The translations under genes were made by a program, and so were the position numbers. Below the pieces are notes generated by a model. The model did not search any database, was not told the DNA's origin, and worked only from the letters and a program-made list of their open reading frames with translations. DNA of 64,000 nt from Tremella fuciformis (lineage: Eukaryota; Basidiomycota; Tremellomycetes; Tremellales; Tremellaceae): NCBI GenBank assembly GCA_032768795.1, contig CP136492.1, positions 1,178,001 to 1,242,000 of the forward strand, written 5' to 3'. This document shows, piece after piece, positions 20,684-32,899 of the stretch (within the stretch, counting starts at the first letter, position 1; the number at the start of each line of letters is the position of its first letter).

Positions 20684-21043
20684 CTGGTCGGTCCCTAATC
20701 TGGAGGCGAAGGGAAGGGAGTAGTGAGTGGCAACTGCCCGTTGGGTGGCAGATCGGTGCGATGGAAACGCTTCTGCTTGGAACAGGCGAGCTGCTCCCGA
20801 CTTGATGTATCTTGAGCCCTTAGAGCATAGCGAGCCCGTCTTGCTTCGTCAGAACAAGGAAGAGAGATACAAAAACGCGAAGATGATTTGACGTGACACG
20901 CGGAAAGTCCGGACATAGGACATTCGGTGAGACCGACGCCGAGGTGACGAAGGACAACCGGGGCGATGCTCGACGAGCAGTTCTTTTTGCCTCGTCACAG
21001 CCTGTCAACTCTGAAACCAGAAGGCCGGGAGGAAGGAGAGGAG
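20684..21043. promoter_or_regulatory. Divergent RAD18-GCS1 promoter region
   Basis: 360 bases between start codons. An ATG at 20966 is in frame with the glucosyltransferase and could give a longer protein, but its reading lacks the expected N-terminal membrane start. I see no defined regulatory motif. Confidence 0.35.
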
Positions 21044-22587
21044 ATGGTGGACGGTAGGTCATGCGAGACAATGAATCGTCGCCCAGTGCTGACGTCCAGG
21101 CGGGGGGACCCTCTCGCTCATTCTCGCTGTCATCTTTCTGGTGCTCTATGCCGTCGTCTGGACCATATGCCTGATAGGGTTACGAACAGCGTGGGTCAAA
21201 GAATGGACTCAAAATAGGCGATGACTGAATCAACGCAGGCGTGAACGCTACTCAGGCTACGCCCTTCCGTCTCGACTGGCGAGGCAAGATGCCAAGGCCG
21301 TTCCGGGCGTGACCATCATCCGACCTCTGTGCGGCCTGGATGAGAACCTCTACAATGCGCTCGAGGCCACTATGCGCCTCGAATATCCCAAGTACGAGGT
21401 CATCATTGCCGTGCAAAGCGAGACCGATGAGGCTCTCCCGGTGGTCAACATGCTTCTGCCGAAGTACCCCAACATACCGACCAGAATCATCGTCAGCGAG
21501 TTGACTCGCTCGTGGGCTGAGTCGAGGTCTGACAAACAGATGACGCCAAAGTCGGAGTCAACCCGAAGATCAACAACCTCATGCAGCCGTTCAAGGAGGC
21601 GAAATATGATCTGCTGTGGGTTATCGATTCGACCATCCACTTGGAGCCGGGAGCTTTAGGTCGTGCCGTGGACGCATTTCTCGGCACCAAAGTGGCAGAG
21701 ACATCATTCGACAGCGACCTCGAGTCTACGCCGCTGATGGCGGATGATGTTCGAACACCGCCCGTCCGGGGCGAGGTGGGACTTGTCCACCACGTCCCGT
21801 TCGCAGTGGTGTATCAACAGACTTGGGGCAGCTTGATTGAGCAGGCTTTCTTGAATACAACACACGCCAAGATGTACCTGGCCATAGTGAGTGATAGCAG
21901 TCCGGGACGTTGACAAGTCACGCTGATGCCAAGAATGCTCTCGCCATTGACTCTTGTGTCATGGGCAAATCTAATCTATATTCTCGTGCGAATATCGAGT
22001 CTCTCACATCACCTTCGCCTACTCTCCGGTCGATGCCAAATCCGCCGTCTGGTCTCGCTGGATTCAGCCCTTTCCTAGCAGAAGACAACATGATTGCGCT
22101 TTCCCTGTGGCACGAGTTGGGCCTCAAACACGCCATGACGTCCGACGTCGCGGTCGACTTCCTTGGCAGTCTATCGATACGAGCATACATCAACAGACGA
22201 ATACGCTGGATACGCGTTAGGAAGCGCATGACACCTGTTCTCGTTACCGCTCTTGAGCCATTCACCGAGTCGGTCCTGTGCGGCATATACGGTTCTTGGG
22301 CCATCGCCAGATTGCTGGGCGCCGATCGCTTCGCCTTGTGGTGTGTACACATGGCCCTGTGGTTTCTCGTGGACCTTGGAGTGAAGCGCGCACTGGCAAC
22401 GAACGTCAAAAACTTGCCGGCGACGAGTGGCTTTGTGTTCCTCGGTGCTTGGCTCGCCAGGGAGTTTATGACTCTGCCAATCTTCTTCGCTGGGGTAGTC
22501 GGGTCGGATGTGACCTGGCGGGGGAACAGATATAGAATAGAGCAGTCCGGGGAAGCAGTGCGTGTAGGAACACAGGGGAATCTGTGA
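21044..22587 (+). CDS. GCS1: Ceramide glucosyltransferase (GT21)
   Basis: Golgi membrane enzyme that transfers glucose from UDP-glucose to ceramide, giving glucosylceramide. Exons 21044-21053, 21100-21190, 21239-21495, 21540-21886 and 21934-22587; 452 aa. A transmembrane segment (TLSLILAVIFLVLYAVV) follows the start. The GT21 motifs are all there: the first Asp in VQSETDEA, the DST of LLWVIDSTIHL, AEDN at about 284-287, and the product-binding RRIRW at 323-327. More membrane segments close the protein. The third intron begins with GC (GCGAGT, 21496) rather than GT; no GT donor keeps the frame. ATG 20966 is an in-frame alternative start adding 26 residues. Confidence 0.9.
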
Positions 22588-22771
22588 ATACGCTGGCACT
22601 CATGCATATTTGGTGTTGGCCGAATTTGCCGGGAAGGCAATGGACGTTCTCCCGGTGACGACACCGCGACAGCCGGCTCACTCTGATCTTCACATCTCCC
22701 ATCCGCTCATCTGTCGTTTTCTTGCTGGGTATCTCTGTCGCTCGGCCCGAGGGGCCTGCACGCCGAACAGC

Positions 22772-25700
22772 ATGTCGCGCAACGGCTTGCCAGCCACAGC
22801 GTCGCGCTACAAGATCTCCAACCCCCAGCCGGCGATGGACAACTCGGCCGACGGTCGTTATCCCAGCGACCCCTCGTCTTCCTACCGCCAGCCGCCTCTC
22901 TTGTCTGCTTCGTCCAACTACCCCTCTGAGCCGTACCGAACAGCGCCTTCTTCCTTGCGGACCAATGGCACCGCTGCCGTTCCTGCTCCGGGCGGACCAG
23001 GCGGCAGTCCCGCCCGCCCAGCACGGTCCAAGATGCGCGATGCCCCTCAGCCGCCCGGTCTCGGCAGCCCACCCTCTCGTGCCCCTGCGCCAAGGAGCAA
23101 TCTCACCTCTATCCAGACTCAGAACATACGCCGACCCTCGGCGGACTCATTCAGCCAGGCCTACGAGGGCGTCTCACCCGTCTCGCCCGTCAATCCTGCC
23201 GACGGTCCGAGCTCGCAGGCTCAGCCCAACCAGCTCTTCTCGGATCCCTTTGCGGCAGACAGATCGCAGAGAACAGAGTTGAGAGCGCAAGCTTCCGCAG
23301 TCGTGCAGCAGGCATCGCGCCCGATGCAGTCCGGGCCGAGCGGGGACAAGCTGAGAAGTGCAGTGGGTGCTTTTATGGCCGCGAGCAAGTCGAGAGACCG
23401 GGAAGACAGCACGGCGCGACGCCCGCAGAAGAGCGAGGCACGGCAGAGAGCACGGCGTGAGGCCGTCCGAGAAGAAGTGTGGGACATGAGCGGCGGAGAA
23501 CATGGCACGTTTGCAGAGATCGATGGCGTCCTGCGCAAGATCAAGAAGGACTGGCCATTCGTGCTCGAGAGCGACTTTTCCTCCTCGACACTAGCTCTCT
23601 CCCTGCTTAACCAGGGGTCATCGTCCCTTCCGCAACATCCCTCGCTCAACTCGTTCCTGCGGCTGCACGATGCCCTCTCAGCAGCTCTGCAAGCAGCTGT
23701 ACAAGCGCACTTTCAGTCTTTCGCGGCATCTCTCCCCGCACACGCAAGCTTTCTGTCGACCTTGGGCAGGGCCCAACAGCAGGTCAAAGCTTCCAAAGAG
23801 GCCCTAAAGGAAGCGAGAGAGGGATTCGCAGGCAAAGGCAAATCAGAATTGGCTGGCGTCAGAGCTCGGGAGAGGCAGGTCAGAGAAATGCTCAAGATCC
23901 TTGACACGATGTTCGTCACATTCGCATTCTCCGCTTCGTTCCTGCATGCTGACGGGGCAGCGACAATCTGAAGCAAGTACCCGATCAGCTAGAGTCACTG
24001 ATAGGGGAGAAGAAATTCCTCCAGGCAGCCTTGATTCTGGTCAGGAGTCTCAAAACAGCAAATCGACCAGAGATTGCAGAGATCGGAGCCATGTCGGACT
24101 TGAAAGGCTACTTCGTTTCTCAAGAATCTGTGAGTCGCAGCTACAGGAGAGAGTCCAACTGATCGAGCAGATCCTCTCGGATATCCTTGTCGAGGAACTA
24201 CATAATCACGTCTACTTGAAGACATTCTACTCTGACTCGCGGTGGAAGGCATACGTGCCGGGACAGCGCGCATGTGAGTCTTGCTTACTGCATGACCCGT
24301 TTGCTGAAAGTCCCAAGTGCCTTCATCTGATATCATCGACAAGGAAACGCGGCGACCAGGATCATTCCGCCACTCCAATACCCCGCAATTCAACGGCGAG
24401 AATGGCGTTGTTTCGGCGGACGCAACTTCACGATTCTCGCAATTCATCACCGGATTGGCGAACAAACCGCAAGCCGATCCGGCTCTTGAGCTCGATGCGA
24501 ACCTTTCCGCTCCCAACGGGATCGTGACCAGACGCGCGAATGGGACGGAATCCATTCCTCAAGCATCGTCGCACATGTCCTTATCGTCCCTCGTCGGCAC
24601 AACGGAACATGTCAATCCCGAATCCGACTCCTTTGCCTACATGGAAACGCTACTCGAAGCCCTGGCAGCCCTCGGTCGTCTCGGCGCAGCCTTGGAGACA
24701 GTGGCTCAGCGTGTAGCAGGAGAAGTGCACGCGTTGATAGATACCACCTTGGATGAGGTCGATGATCGATCGGAGCAACGCCGTGAAGAGTTGGAGGCCG
24801 CCGCACGGCCGCCGAGCATGCTGGTCGACGGGACCGCTAACCCGGGTCCCTCCACAATCCGTCCGACATCTGTATATGCGCCCGCAGAATCGCAACGGAT
24901 TGCCATAGCCCTTGATGCGGTCGGTCCCGCCAGGCATTCAATCATCCTCCAAGATTTGTTTTGGACCCTGTATTCGAAGCTTGCGGCTGTCCTCGAAGGT
25001 CATCGCGTGCTGTACGAGGTAGCACGCTGGATTTCATCGCGACGCGACTTCAAGGATGCATCGACAAAGGCCACTACCCAACTCAACATCCCGGTATTAG
25101 AGGTGTGGAAACCAGTCCAACAAGAGGTTTCAAGTCTTCTGCGTGACTACTTGACCGACGATGCGCGGTCGAACTCCTTGGATCGTCAGGCCGTCATGTC
25201 CGTGAACGAGGTGTTGCGAGATGGCAAGCTCGCACGAGACAAGCAGCGCGCGATGTTCAAGTTCTCCGATACCGACACTCGAGCGACGACCAATGACTTG
25301 AAAGTCATCAACGACTCGGTGCAGCAGGCACTGAAAGCCTCGGTGCCTGGTCTCGTGAACCTACAAACGAATCCGGAAGCGCAGATCACCAGCAAGCAGG
25401 ACAGCGTGCTGCAGGGAACCATGGCCAATGCCGACGATCGCTATTCAACGTCAGGGCGCCACCGAAGCCTCATTCCTCCGAACGCTTTCAACGTGTCAAT
25501 CCTATTCCAGCCGACATTGGCGTTCATTCATCGTGCGACCGAGATCATACCTCCTGGCTTCGAGGAGGAGACCGGTGCGTTCGGAACAGTGCTTGAGGAC
25601 TTCGTAGTCAAAGTCTTCCTACCTCAACTGGACGAGAAGGTGACCGCTTCGTTCCAACAAGCGGTGTCAGGTTACGATGCCTTTGAGATTGACCGATTCG

Positions 25701-27174
25701 TCGACGATGGCCTGGATAAACCCCCGCTCAAGTCCAGTGTTCGGGTCATGGCGCTCATCCGCGGGCTCTGTGTCATGCTGCAAACAACACCATTTCATCG
25801 CGAGAATTACAGCCGGCTCATCATTGGGGTCATTGTGCAGTACTATCAGCAATGCAGTGCCAGGTTCAAGGATCTCGCGAGTTTGCCTCAGCAAGGTCCC
25901 GGAGAACCGCCATTGGCACTGCCGGGTCAGTGGGCGCAGAAGGAGGATATTATTGCTGTCCTCAGTGATCTTCGCAATGTCGTGGTGAGCCTCTTGCTAC
26001 GGAGATATCCCTCTTTGTGCTCACGAAGTAGCCGTTGGATAGACTCGAAATGGCCAGTGTGGCACAGAAAGAGGTCAAGATAGAGATGGATCTGCTGGGG
26101 GACAAACCTGTGGTCGAGTCTCAACTGATAAACTCGATTCGGAAATTGGAAGCTCTCAGTCGGCTCATGCAAAGTCTGGTAAGTCTCGTACACGCGACCC
26201 CTCGAATCGGTTGACACGCGCAGAGGTGGTTCATCGACTCATTGCTTGATCTGCAAAGCGAAGCGGAAGAGCCGATCTCCATAGGCGAAGGGAACGCTGC
26301 CCCAGATGTACCTCTAGTGAGCTAGGTGCCGGGCTGCAGAGAGGTCGCAATTGATCGCTCAGCTTGTTCCTCCTCCCACAGCAGACCAGCTGGATCCGGG
26401 CGCAGAGCCTCGATTGCCACTGACTCGCGCCATGGCGCAGCGCTACGAGGCCATCGTGCAGACATACGAGCAGCTGGCGGAGATGGTCCTCAACACGATC
26501 CGTCTAGAGGTCCGCTGTCGAGTCTTGTGCAACCTCGGCGCGTCGATGAGGACGGTGGGTCTTACCCGTCCTCAAACGAAATCTCGTACTGATGTTCAGG
26601 GCGAATATCGTTTAGAGAGCGAGTCGCTCGAACCTGACCCGGACGTGGTCGACCTCAACACGTCCTTGACCGAAGACGATGAAATCATCACGGGGACCCT
26701 TAACTCTACCGACCGCGAGTTCGTCTTCCGCTCGCTCGGGACACTCGTAGACCACCTCTTCATCCACTCGGCCCGCTCCATCAAGATGGTCAATCCCGCC
26801 GGCGTCAAGAAGATCAAGCGCAACATTCTGGCGCTGCAGCAATCGCTCCGCAGCATCAACCACGGTCCTGACGAGGGCGTTCTGAGCCGCTGTGTCGCCT
26901 ACTGGGACCTCTACGAGGCGGGGCCCAAGGTGCGTCCCTCGAATTCATGCGCTCACGTCGCCAGCATCGGTGCTGATGCTGATGCTCGCAGGAGATGCTC
27001 GAAGCGCTGCGGACGTCCAAGCCCCTCTTCACGTTCGAGGACTACAACACGATGCTCAACTTGCAGTGCAAGACGGATATGGCCGAGGCGCCCTCGTCCG
27101 AGCTCAACACGTACCTCATCGATCTGCATGCCCTGTCCATGTCGATCGAAGGGTGGGAGATTGGTATCGAGTGA
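22772..27174 (+). CDS. SEC8: Exocyst subunit Sec8
   Basis: Tethers secretory vesicles to the plasma membrane as part of the octameric exocyst. Nine exons: 22772-23910, 23961-24129, 24171-24273, 24318-25984, 26032-26178, 26224-26316, 26363-26554, 26600-26929, 26992-27174; 1,340 aa with all phases fitting. The first 240 residues are Pro/Ser-rich and disordered, longer than in yeast. The conserved part then reads FAEIDGVLRKIKKDWPFV, LESLIGEKKFLQAAL and ILVEELHNHVYLKTF. The C-terminal rods follow, ending SMSIEGWEIGIE. An apparent frameshift near 24130 is only an intron (24130-24170). It lies downstream of GCS1 on the same strand, 184 bases on. Confidence 0.92.
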
Positions 27175-27476
27175 GAGCATGCAGATCGCTCCTTATGACT
27201 GTACGACGTGTAACGATTGCAGAGGACCCTTGCTGTACCACGACGAGGTCGGATGTCTACGGATGCATAGCAGATAGTATGTGACTAGGAAGCTCGGAAA
27301 GATAATGACCACTGGGCGAAGTGCGAGTACGAGTGCTGATGAACTGGGGGATCTGGGGAAGTGAGATTGACGACAACTGTCTACTGATGTTCTACACAGA
27401 TATAAATATGCGAGCGCTCGAGGCATAATGTAAGTAGATGCAAGGAAATGAGGAAGGAAAGAAAGAGGGAAAAGAA
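27175..27476. other. Convergent 3' regions of SEC8 and the next gene
   Basis: 302 bases between two stop codons. It should hold both 3' ends. An AT-richer stretch (TATAAATATG near 27400) may serve polyadenylation. No gene seen. Confidence 0.4.
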
Positions 27477-30079
27477 CTATTTTCTGCGTAGGCAGACGAC
27501 ACCGACATCGAGCTCGGGAGCATCGAGCATGCCCGCATCGCACTTGCCGACAAGTCTGCGGAACTGAGTCGTCAGCCGCCTGCCGCATGCGGGCATGTGA
27601 CGATGGAGCACGTACGGTCTCGGCGACGCAGATCTCCGCCTGCCTGACATCGCAATCTCCGTGCGCCTTCAGGACTTGCTTCATGTGATTTTCGTAGACT
27701 TCTCATGAGCCGACAGCCCGAAAGACCATGTGGTAGACTCACGATTGCGCACAAAAGCCGTGAGGCGGTGAGAATAAGTCAACTTATCGATCTCACCCTT
27801 GCTCAGCGCAATCCATGCCGGATGGTACAGCTTGTGTACCCGCACGCCTGCACGCATCCACTCTCTTCGCTCTGACAGGGGTATGCCGTCTCTGAAGTCT
27901 TCCACGTCGTCGCGCACGATGTCCCACTCGGTGAGCATGCCGAGGGTCCGGGATGATTCGGCGAGGGTGCGAGGCCACAGAGGTATATCGAGAACACGCG
28001 GGGCCACTTGCGGTCCGATCTCGGCGTAGCCTAGAGCGGGTTGCAGCGCAGTGGCTACCGCTTGGTGTATCCTTTGCCAGAGGTCCTGCCGGATTTTACT
28101 AGGTTGATCATTGATGCTCAGCGTGGTCGGCGGAGCTGGGCCAGTAAGCGAGTCGGCGCTTGGACTGCCCGAAGCGATATCTGGCGATTCAGCGGGAGGA
28201 GGCAGTCGCGAGCTCGGGGTCATGCGGAACGATGGCCGTTGCTGAGCACTAATCGTACGGCTAGCTCGATTTAGCACTTGATCCTCTGCAGTCGAAGTGC
28301 GTCGGACGTAGAAGTAACAAGCGAGGTAGCCTCCAGACTTGATTTCGAGAGCGCGAGCATGCAACCACTTGGTCAGATCGTCGTGCGCGAAGGCTTCCCT
28401 ATATTCGGCTTTACGGATAGCGGCAGGATGATATGCTCGAGCGATAGGCATGCTGTGCAGCTTGCTTAATTCCCCACTCGACAGACCGATGTCGACCGTC
28501 CCTGGAGCAAACACAACTTGACCAAACGGCGAGAATGTGAACGATGTCAAGACGTGGGGAGCGGCGCCCTTGCGATACGAGTCCGGCTCGGTCTCTAGGC
28601 GTCGCTGCAAGGCGCGCGCGTCAAAGGTCAAGGGGCACGTGTGAGTCACCACGATATTGGATTGATGACCGGATGAAGCAGCTGCTCGTTTGACCGCTTC
28701 GACGATGGTGCCGAGGGTTGAGAATGGTGCTTCACGATGGCAATTGTACCTGAAATTAGCGTCCCCTTTTTTTCGATGCAGCGGCTCTCAACTCACTCTG
28801 CGAGCTGCACCATTTGCCCCGACACCTGGATGTGTTGTAACATGCTTTCGACGGCGAGTTTCATCACATCTGCGAGAGGCGCGTCGAAAGACCAGAGCTT
28901 TTCGAGCTTCTCGAGGGGCAGCTCGTTGACTACCGAGCCCGAGGCGCCGGCCTTTTGCATGCGGCCCTCAAGCAGCCGAGATTTCAAGTCGGCAACCATG
29001 TGCGGGGCCATATAGGGAGAAAGCTCTTGCGCCTTCTCCAGGTCCATGCGCACGGAGTCCCAATGATCTCCCCTATCCGTGAGGTCGGGCCGGCGCCTGG
29101 TGTCGGTGTAGCGAGAAGCGGGAGTGGTAGGAGTCGAGGCAGTCGGATGGCGAGATAGAACTGGCGGTGTCTCCGTTGTCCCAGACTCAATGCTCCCTCG
29201 CCTGGCTTGGCTGGGCAAATCCTTGAGCGCCGGCGCAGAATTAGATCGAGGAAGTGCAAGTTCAGCTGAGTCGGTCGAGTCGACTTGCATGTCAGTCAAT
29301 ATGGCAGGTGACGTTGCGCTGCCCGACCGCTCGCCTTCCGGGACTGCACTAAAGAAGTCGCCCGAAGCGATGAACTGTCGAGCTTCAGCATCGATGACCG
29401 GGGCCGGCGGGATATCAAATTGCCTCCTGTCGATGTGGAGCGGTTCGGCACCGTCAATATCCATACGATGCGAAGCTGAAGCGCGACGCCTGCGGAACTG
29501 CAGGTCCGGATGAGCTGAAGCTCGATCAGCAGGTATAGTTGCCGGATAAGGCCAATTGGATCTAAACCCCGCGCGGGGGGCATTGCGTGTATTCATGTTG
29601 CTTGCTCTGCCAATGGCCGAGTCGAGCATGCGGTAGGGTGGATTCGATGCCTCACAATTGGGCGAACAGCGGATGTACGCGTTGGTCGCGGACGAGACTC
29701 GGCTTCTTGGGTGCTCGCCTACTTTGAAGCTAGTACTTGCAACGAGCGCTGGGTAGCGGCGAATGGCCTCAAGGTTATTTCGATGGAAAGACGAAGAGGT
29801 CGAAGGGTTTGGGGAATGATCATGCTGTATGGTCCCGCCAACAAAGTGCGAGTCTTGTGTGAGGGGTGATGATGGTCGATGGAAACCCGAAGGACCTGCA
29901 GGATTGCCGAACGTGGACGACAGTGGCGATTGGGCCCGGCGTACAGCTTCTGGAGAGGCGCCTTGGGAATAAGTGCGAGTGTGCTGAGCTTTGGGCGGAT
30001 CGTGCGCTGCCGGATACCTTGTTCTTGGGACTGGGACGGCTGGGACGGTGCTGGTCATGTACATAGGCTGGTCGGGCAT
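27477..30079 (-). CDS. SABATH-like SAM methyltransferase with long disordered N-terminus
   Basis: Exons on the complement: 28797-30079, 27743-28749, 27616-27698, 27477-27563; 819 aa, phases consistent. Residues 1 to about 390 are Ser/Pro/Arg-rich with no visible domain. The C-terminal half looks like the SABATH carboxyl-methyltransferase fold. QMVQLAEYN, then APFSTLGTIVEAVK, stand where the SAM loop lies. IVVTHTCPLTFDARALQRRL and FSPFGQVVFAPGTVDIGLSS match the NDLP and GTVDIG-type regions. FRRLVGKCDAG is near the end. Key glycine-rich residues are weak, so catalysis is not assured. I know no function for the fungal form. It could equally be called an uncharacterised fungal methyltransferase-like protein. 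Confidence 0.5.
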
Positions 30080-31403
30080 GATGCTGTGCTTCTGGCGGCG
30101 TGTCCGTCTATGGCCTTTCCGAGCGAGCTCGAACGTCCTTGTGCATCACAACTGCTGTTGGCGTCTGAGGGATAGTGAACAGAAATTTCCCTCGGCGGCG
30201 GCGGGGCAGGCGGGGTGAGGCGGCACCTGATACCTGATACCTGTGCGAAGCACCTCCTTGCGACGTCCTGTCTGAGTGGCAAAGGCGAGGTCTGGATGAG
30301 CTGCGCGTGAAAGCAGTGCGAGACTGGCGGGGGCGTCTCGAGGACCCCCGCCGACGATCCCCTCACGCGTTTCGTAGGTCAAAGGAGAGCGCTGGGCATT
30401 GATCTCGGGAGAGCCAGCCGGAGATGTGGGTCGGAAGGGATGAGAGAGAAGAGAGGAAGTGGATGGATGGATGCCGGTCGGTATATGGGTCGCCCGGCGA
30501 AAGGCCACGGCCAAGGCCGAGGAGATGAAAGGGGCGTTTGTTCTCTCCGCTTGGTCCTCGAATGCGCGCTGGAAGATCTGCAATGCCCAAGATGCCTTCC
30601 GGGGTCAGCAGGCCAAAGGGAGCGGGCCTCGTGGGTCCGGCGGGATAGGGGGTGGTGGGCGAGCCGGAGCACTGGTGGGAGAGAATCGTCTCTCGCCTTT
30701 GTCTCGAGCGGTATGGGCGACTTATGCCCGTTGCCCGTCTAGACGAGAAGTCTGCAAAGGTGGGAGGGACAGGCGAGGAGGGAGAGGGAGGGGCGGCGAG
30801 GAAGGGGGTGATCGCGGCGATGCTGACGATGACTGTGCTGATGAAACGTTCTGAGCGATCTGAGAGACGGCCGAACACATGCTAGGATAAGAGTGGATGT
30901 CGTGGGAGCGGCAAGTCAAGAGTCTTCTAGCGAAGACGGAAGAAGGTGAAGAAGAAGGAAGAAGAGATGGGGAGGGAGAGAATGATCAGAGAGACAGGAT
31001 GGGTCAGAGGTGACTGGATTAGCTCAGTTCGCACGCCTCGAGGCCCAGAGACCCAAAGACCCAAAGATCAAAGACCTCCCTTTGCAATCTCGATCCAGAC
31101 TTGAGGAGGTCAGGTAGAGGAAAGGTGCCCGAGTCATCGCTAGCGAGTATGATAGTGTGTGATCGTCCTGGTGACCTTGACGCCCATCAGTGCCATCAAT
31201 ACTCAGAGACAGAGACAGAGACAGAGCAGAGGGGAAGAGTCAAAGGAGGTATCGTGTGATGGTCTAGACTTTACACCAGCCGGCCGGCCTTCAGGGTCTT
31301 CGGCCACGCTCGGACCGTCATCATCAAAATCAATCGCGTCCATGCCGACGCGATCCATTCACCTTTCCTCGTCATCTCAACATCACTGGCAACACTTCGC
31401 AGC
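30080..31403. other. Long divergent intergenic region
   Basis: 1.3 kb between two divergent start codons. Both strands carry open frames of 100-170 codons (for example 30363-30878 minus, 30459-30854 plus), but these are Pro/Ser/Arg-rich mirror images with no domain and look like GC-driven chance frames. A short GAGACA-type microsatellite lies at about 31206-31226. No RNA gene recognised. Confidence 0.4.
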
Positions 31404-32821
31404 ATGGCCGCTGCCGGCGACGCGCAAGCCGATCCCGGCACCGTGCTCGTCGCTCTGCACAGCTTCCTCTCCCTCACATCATACCTCCCGCATCTCCCGT
31501 CCATCCTGCAGCTCTTCGCACACTTGCAGGTCCTCCGAGGGGTACTGGCGAGCGAAGCAGAACGAGCTCTGACCGTCAACGCCCAGCTACAGCAGGAGCT
31601 CGTCGATGATGGTGTCGAGGCTGCCGATCTCGTGGCTCACGGTGCACTGACGGCGACTGACGGCAAGGCCTTGCGGAGAATCAAGGCCCTCGGGAAAGAT
31701 GATAACATGGATTCGCTGAGCATACAATACCGGCGATGGGTCAGTCCCCGGCTTTTCTGAGATGTGCACTCGCATAGTGTATCTGACAGGAAGCACCTCG
31801 CGACTATCTTCACGAGCGCCATGCAGCCCTCGCCAAAGCTTTCACTCATGCTCGATATACATTTCCCCGACCCGGACATCGACTTTGAGAGACCACCACT
31901 GTATATCAAGCGGCTCGTCACGGACCAGCAGAGGCAGACGTTGTCTCCATACCGCGAAGAGGCACTTGACTGGCAAAAAGAACACGAGGCTGCCCACAGG
32001 TCAGCTTCACTTCGCTACTGTGATGAAGCTGAAGAAGTAGGCAAGGCCGTGCTGTTCGATCGTTCCGGGATCTTACGGGACAAGATAGTCCGTCGGTGGA
32101 AGAAGCATTGCGCAAGTCGGTCTTGAGGGAGGCCGAGCAGGTCGTCAAAGACTACCACACGATGCTGCACATCTTCGCAGATGAAGCGGAAGAGCCGGAA
32201 CCGAAGACTATCAAGGCTCAGCCTGCATCGACCCCAATGGACAAGCCGAAGCCGAGTGATGAAGCGAGGAGACGAGTAGAGCTGCCCCACTTGCACTCGC
32301 GCCCAGCTCACCATCAGCACACTATGGCCGCCCGACCTGCGCCTTCGCCTCCAGCCGAACCCGTCGCCGGCCCATCCCGACACCGACGCTCGCTGCCCGC
32401 CCCTATCACACGCTCGGAATCTCGGTCCCCATCGCCAGACCACATGGACCGCGTACCACTGGCGACATTCACCCAGTCCGGGGGACGGATCCGCATGAGC
32501 CTCACACCGGCATTCTCGGCAACATCCGCGTCTCCGGCCACGCACTCGGCTCCGTCATTTACAGATCGACGACTCGGTCGAACGGCAATGTTTGACGAGG
32601 ATGCAGACTCGCCAAGCACAGGGTCCAAACGTCCTCGACCAAGGGCGTCCCTGCCCCCGCCCGCGGGTCCAGACTTTACGGCTCCGATCTCGCGAATGGG
32701 AAGCCGCGTCTCTGCCGAGAAACTCAAGCCGTTCCCTAATTCCAAGCTGAGACGATCGTCCGGTCTACACACGGACGGCAGTCCCGCGGCCAAACGAATG
32801 CGCCGCGAAAAGGACGAGTGA
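31404..32821 (+). CDS. Uncharacterised fungal protein, possibly nuclear
   Basis: Exons 31404-31739, 31794-31999 and 32041-32821 give 440 aa. The second acceptor (GGAAG, 31789-31793) is chosen because it alone keeps the frame. The N-terminal 230 residues are helical and ordered-looking: TYLPHLPSILQLFAHLQVL-like leucine-rich start, EEALDWQKEHEAAH, and SVLREAEQVVKDYHTML. The C-terminal 200 are Pro/Ser/Arg-rich with basic clusters (GSKRPRPRASLP, AAKRMRREKDE at the end) that could be nuclear signals. I recognise no domain. It shares the intergenic region with the SABATH-like gene and converges on SCO1. Confidence 0.6.
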
Positions 32822-32899
32822 CGAGCGGAGAGATGCAGCATGCAATGATGAGGGGTGTTACGAGTCGGACCTGCTCTGTATGATTACACTGCGTTCCCT

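Noticed and set aside
24110..24175. Apparent frameshift in SEC8
   Set aside because: A 41-nt intron (24130-24170) with an AACTGAT branch site restores the frame without any lesion.
30363..30878. 171-codon minus-strand frame in the long intergenic region
   Set aside because: Pro/Ser/Arg-rich, mirrored by an equally long plus-strand frame, no domain and no splice context.
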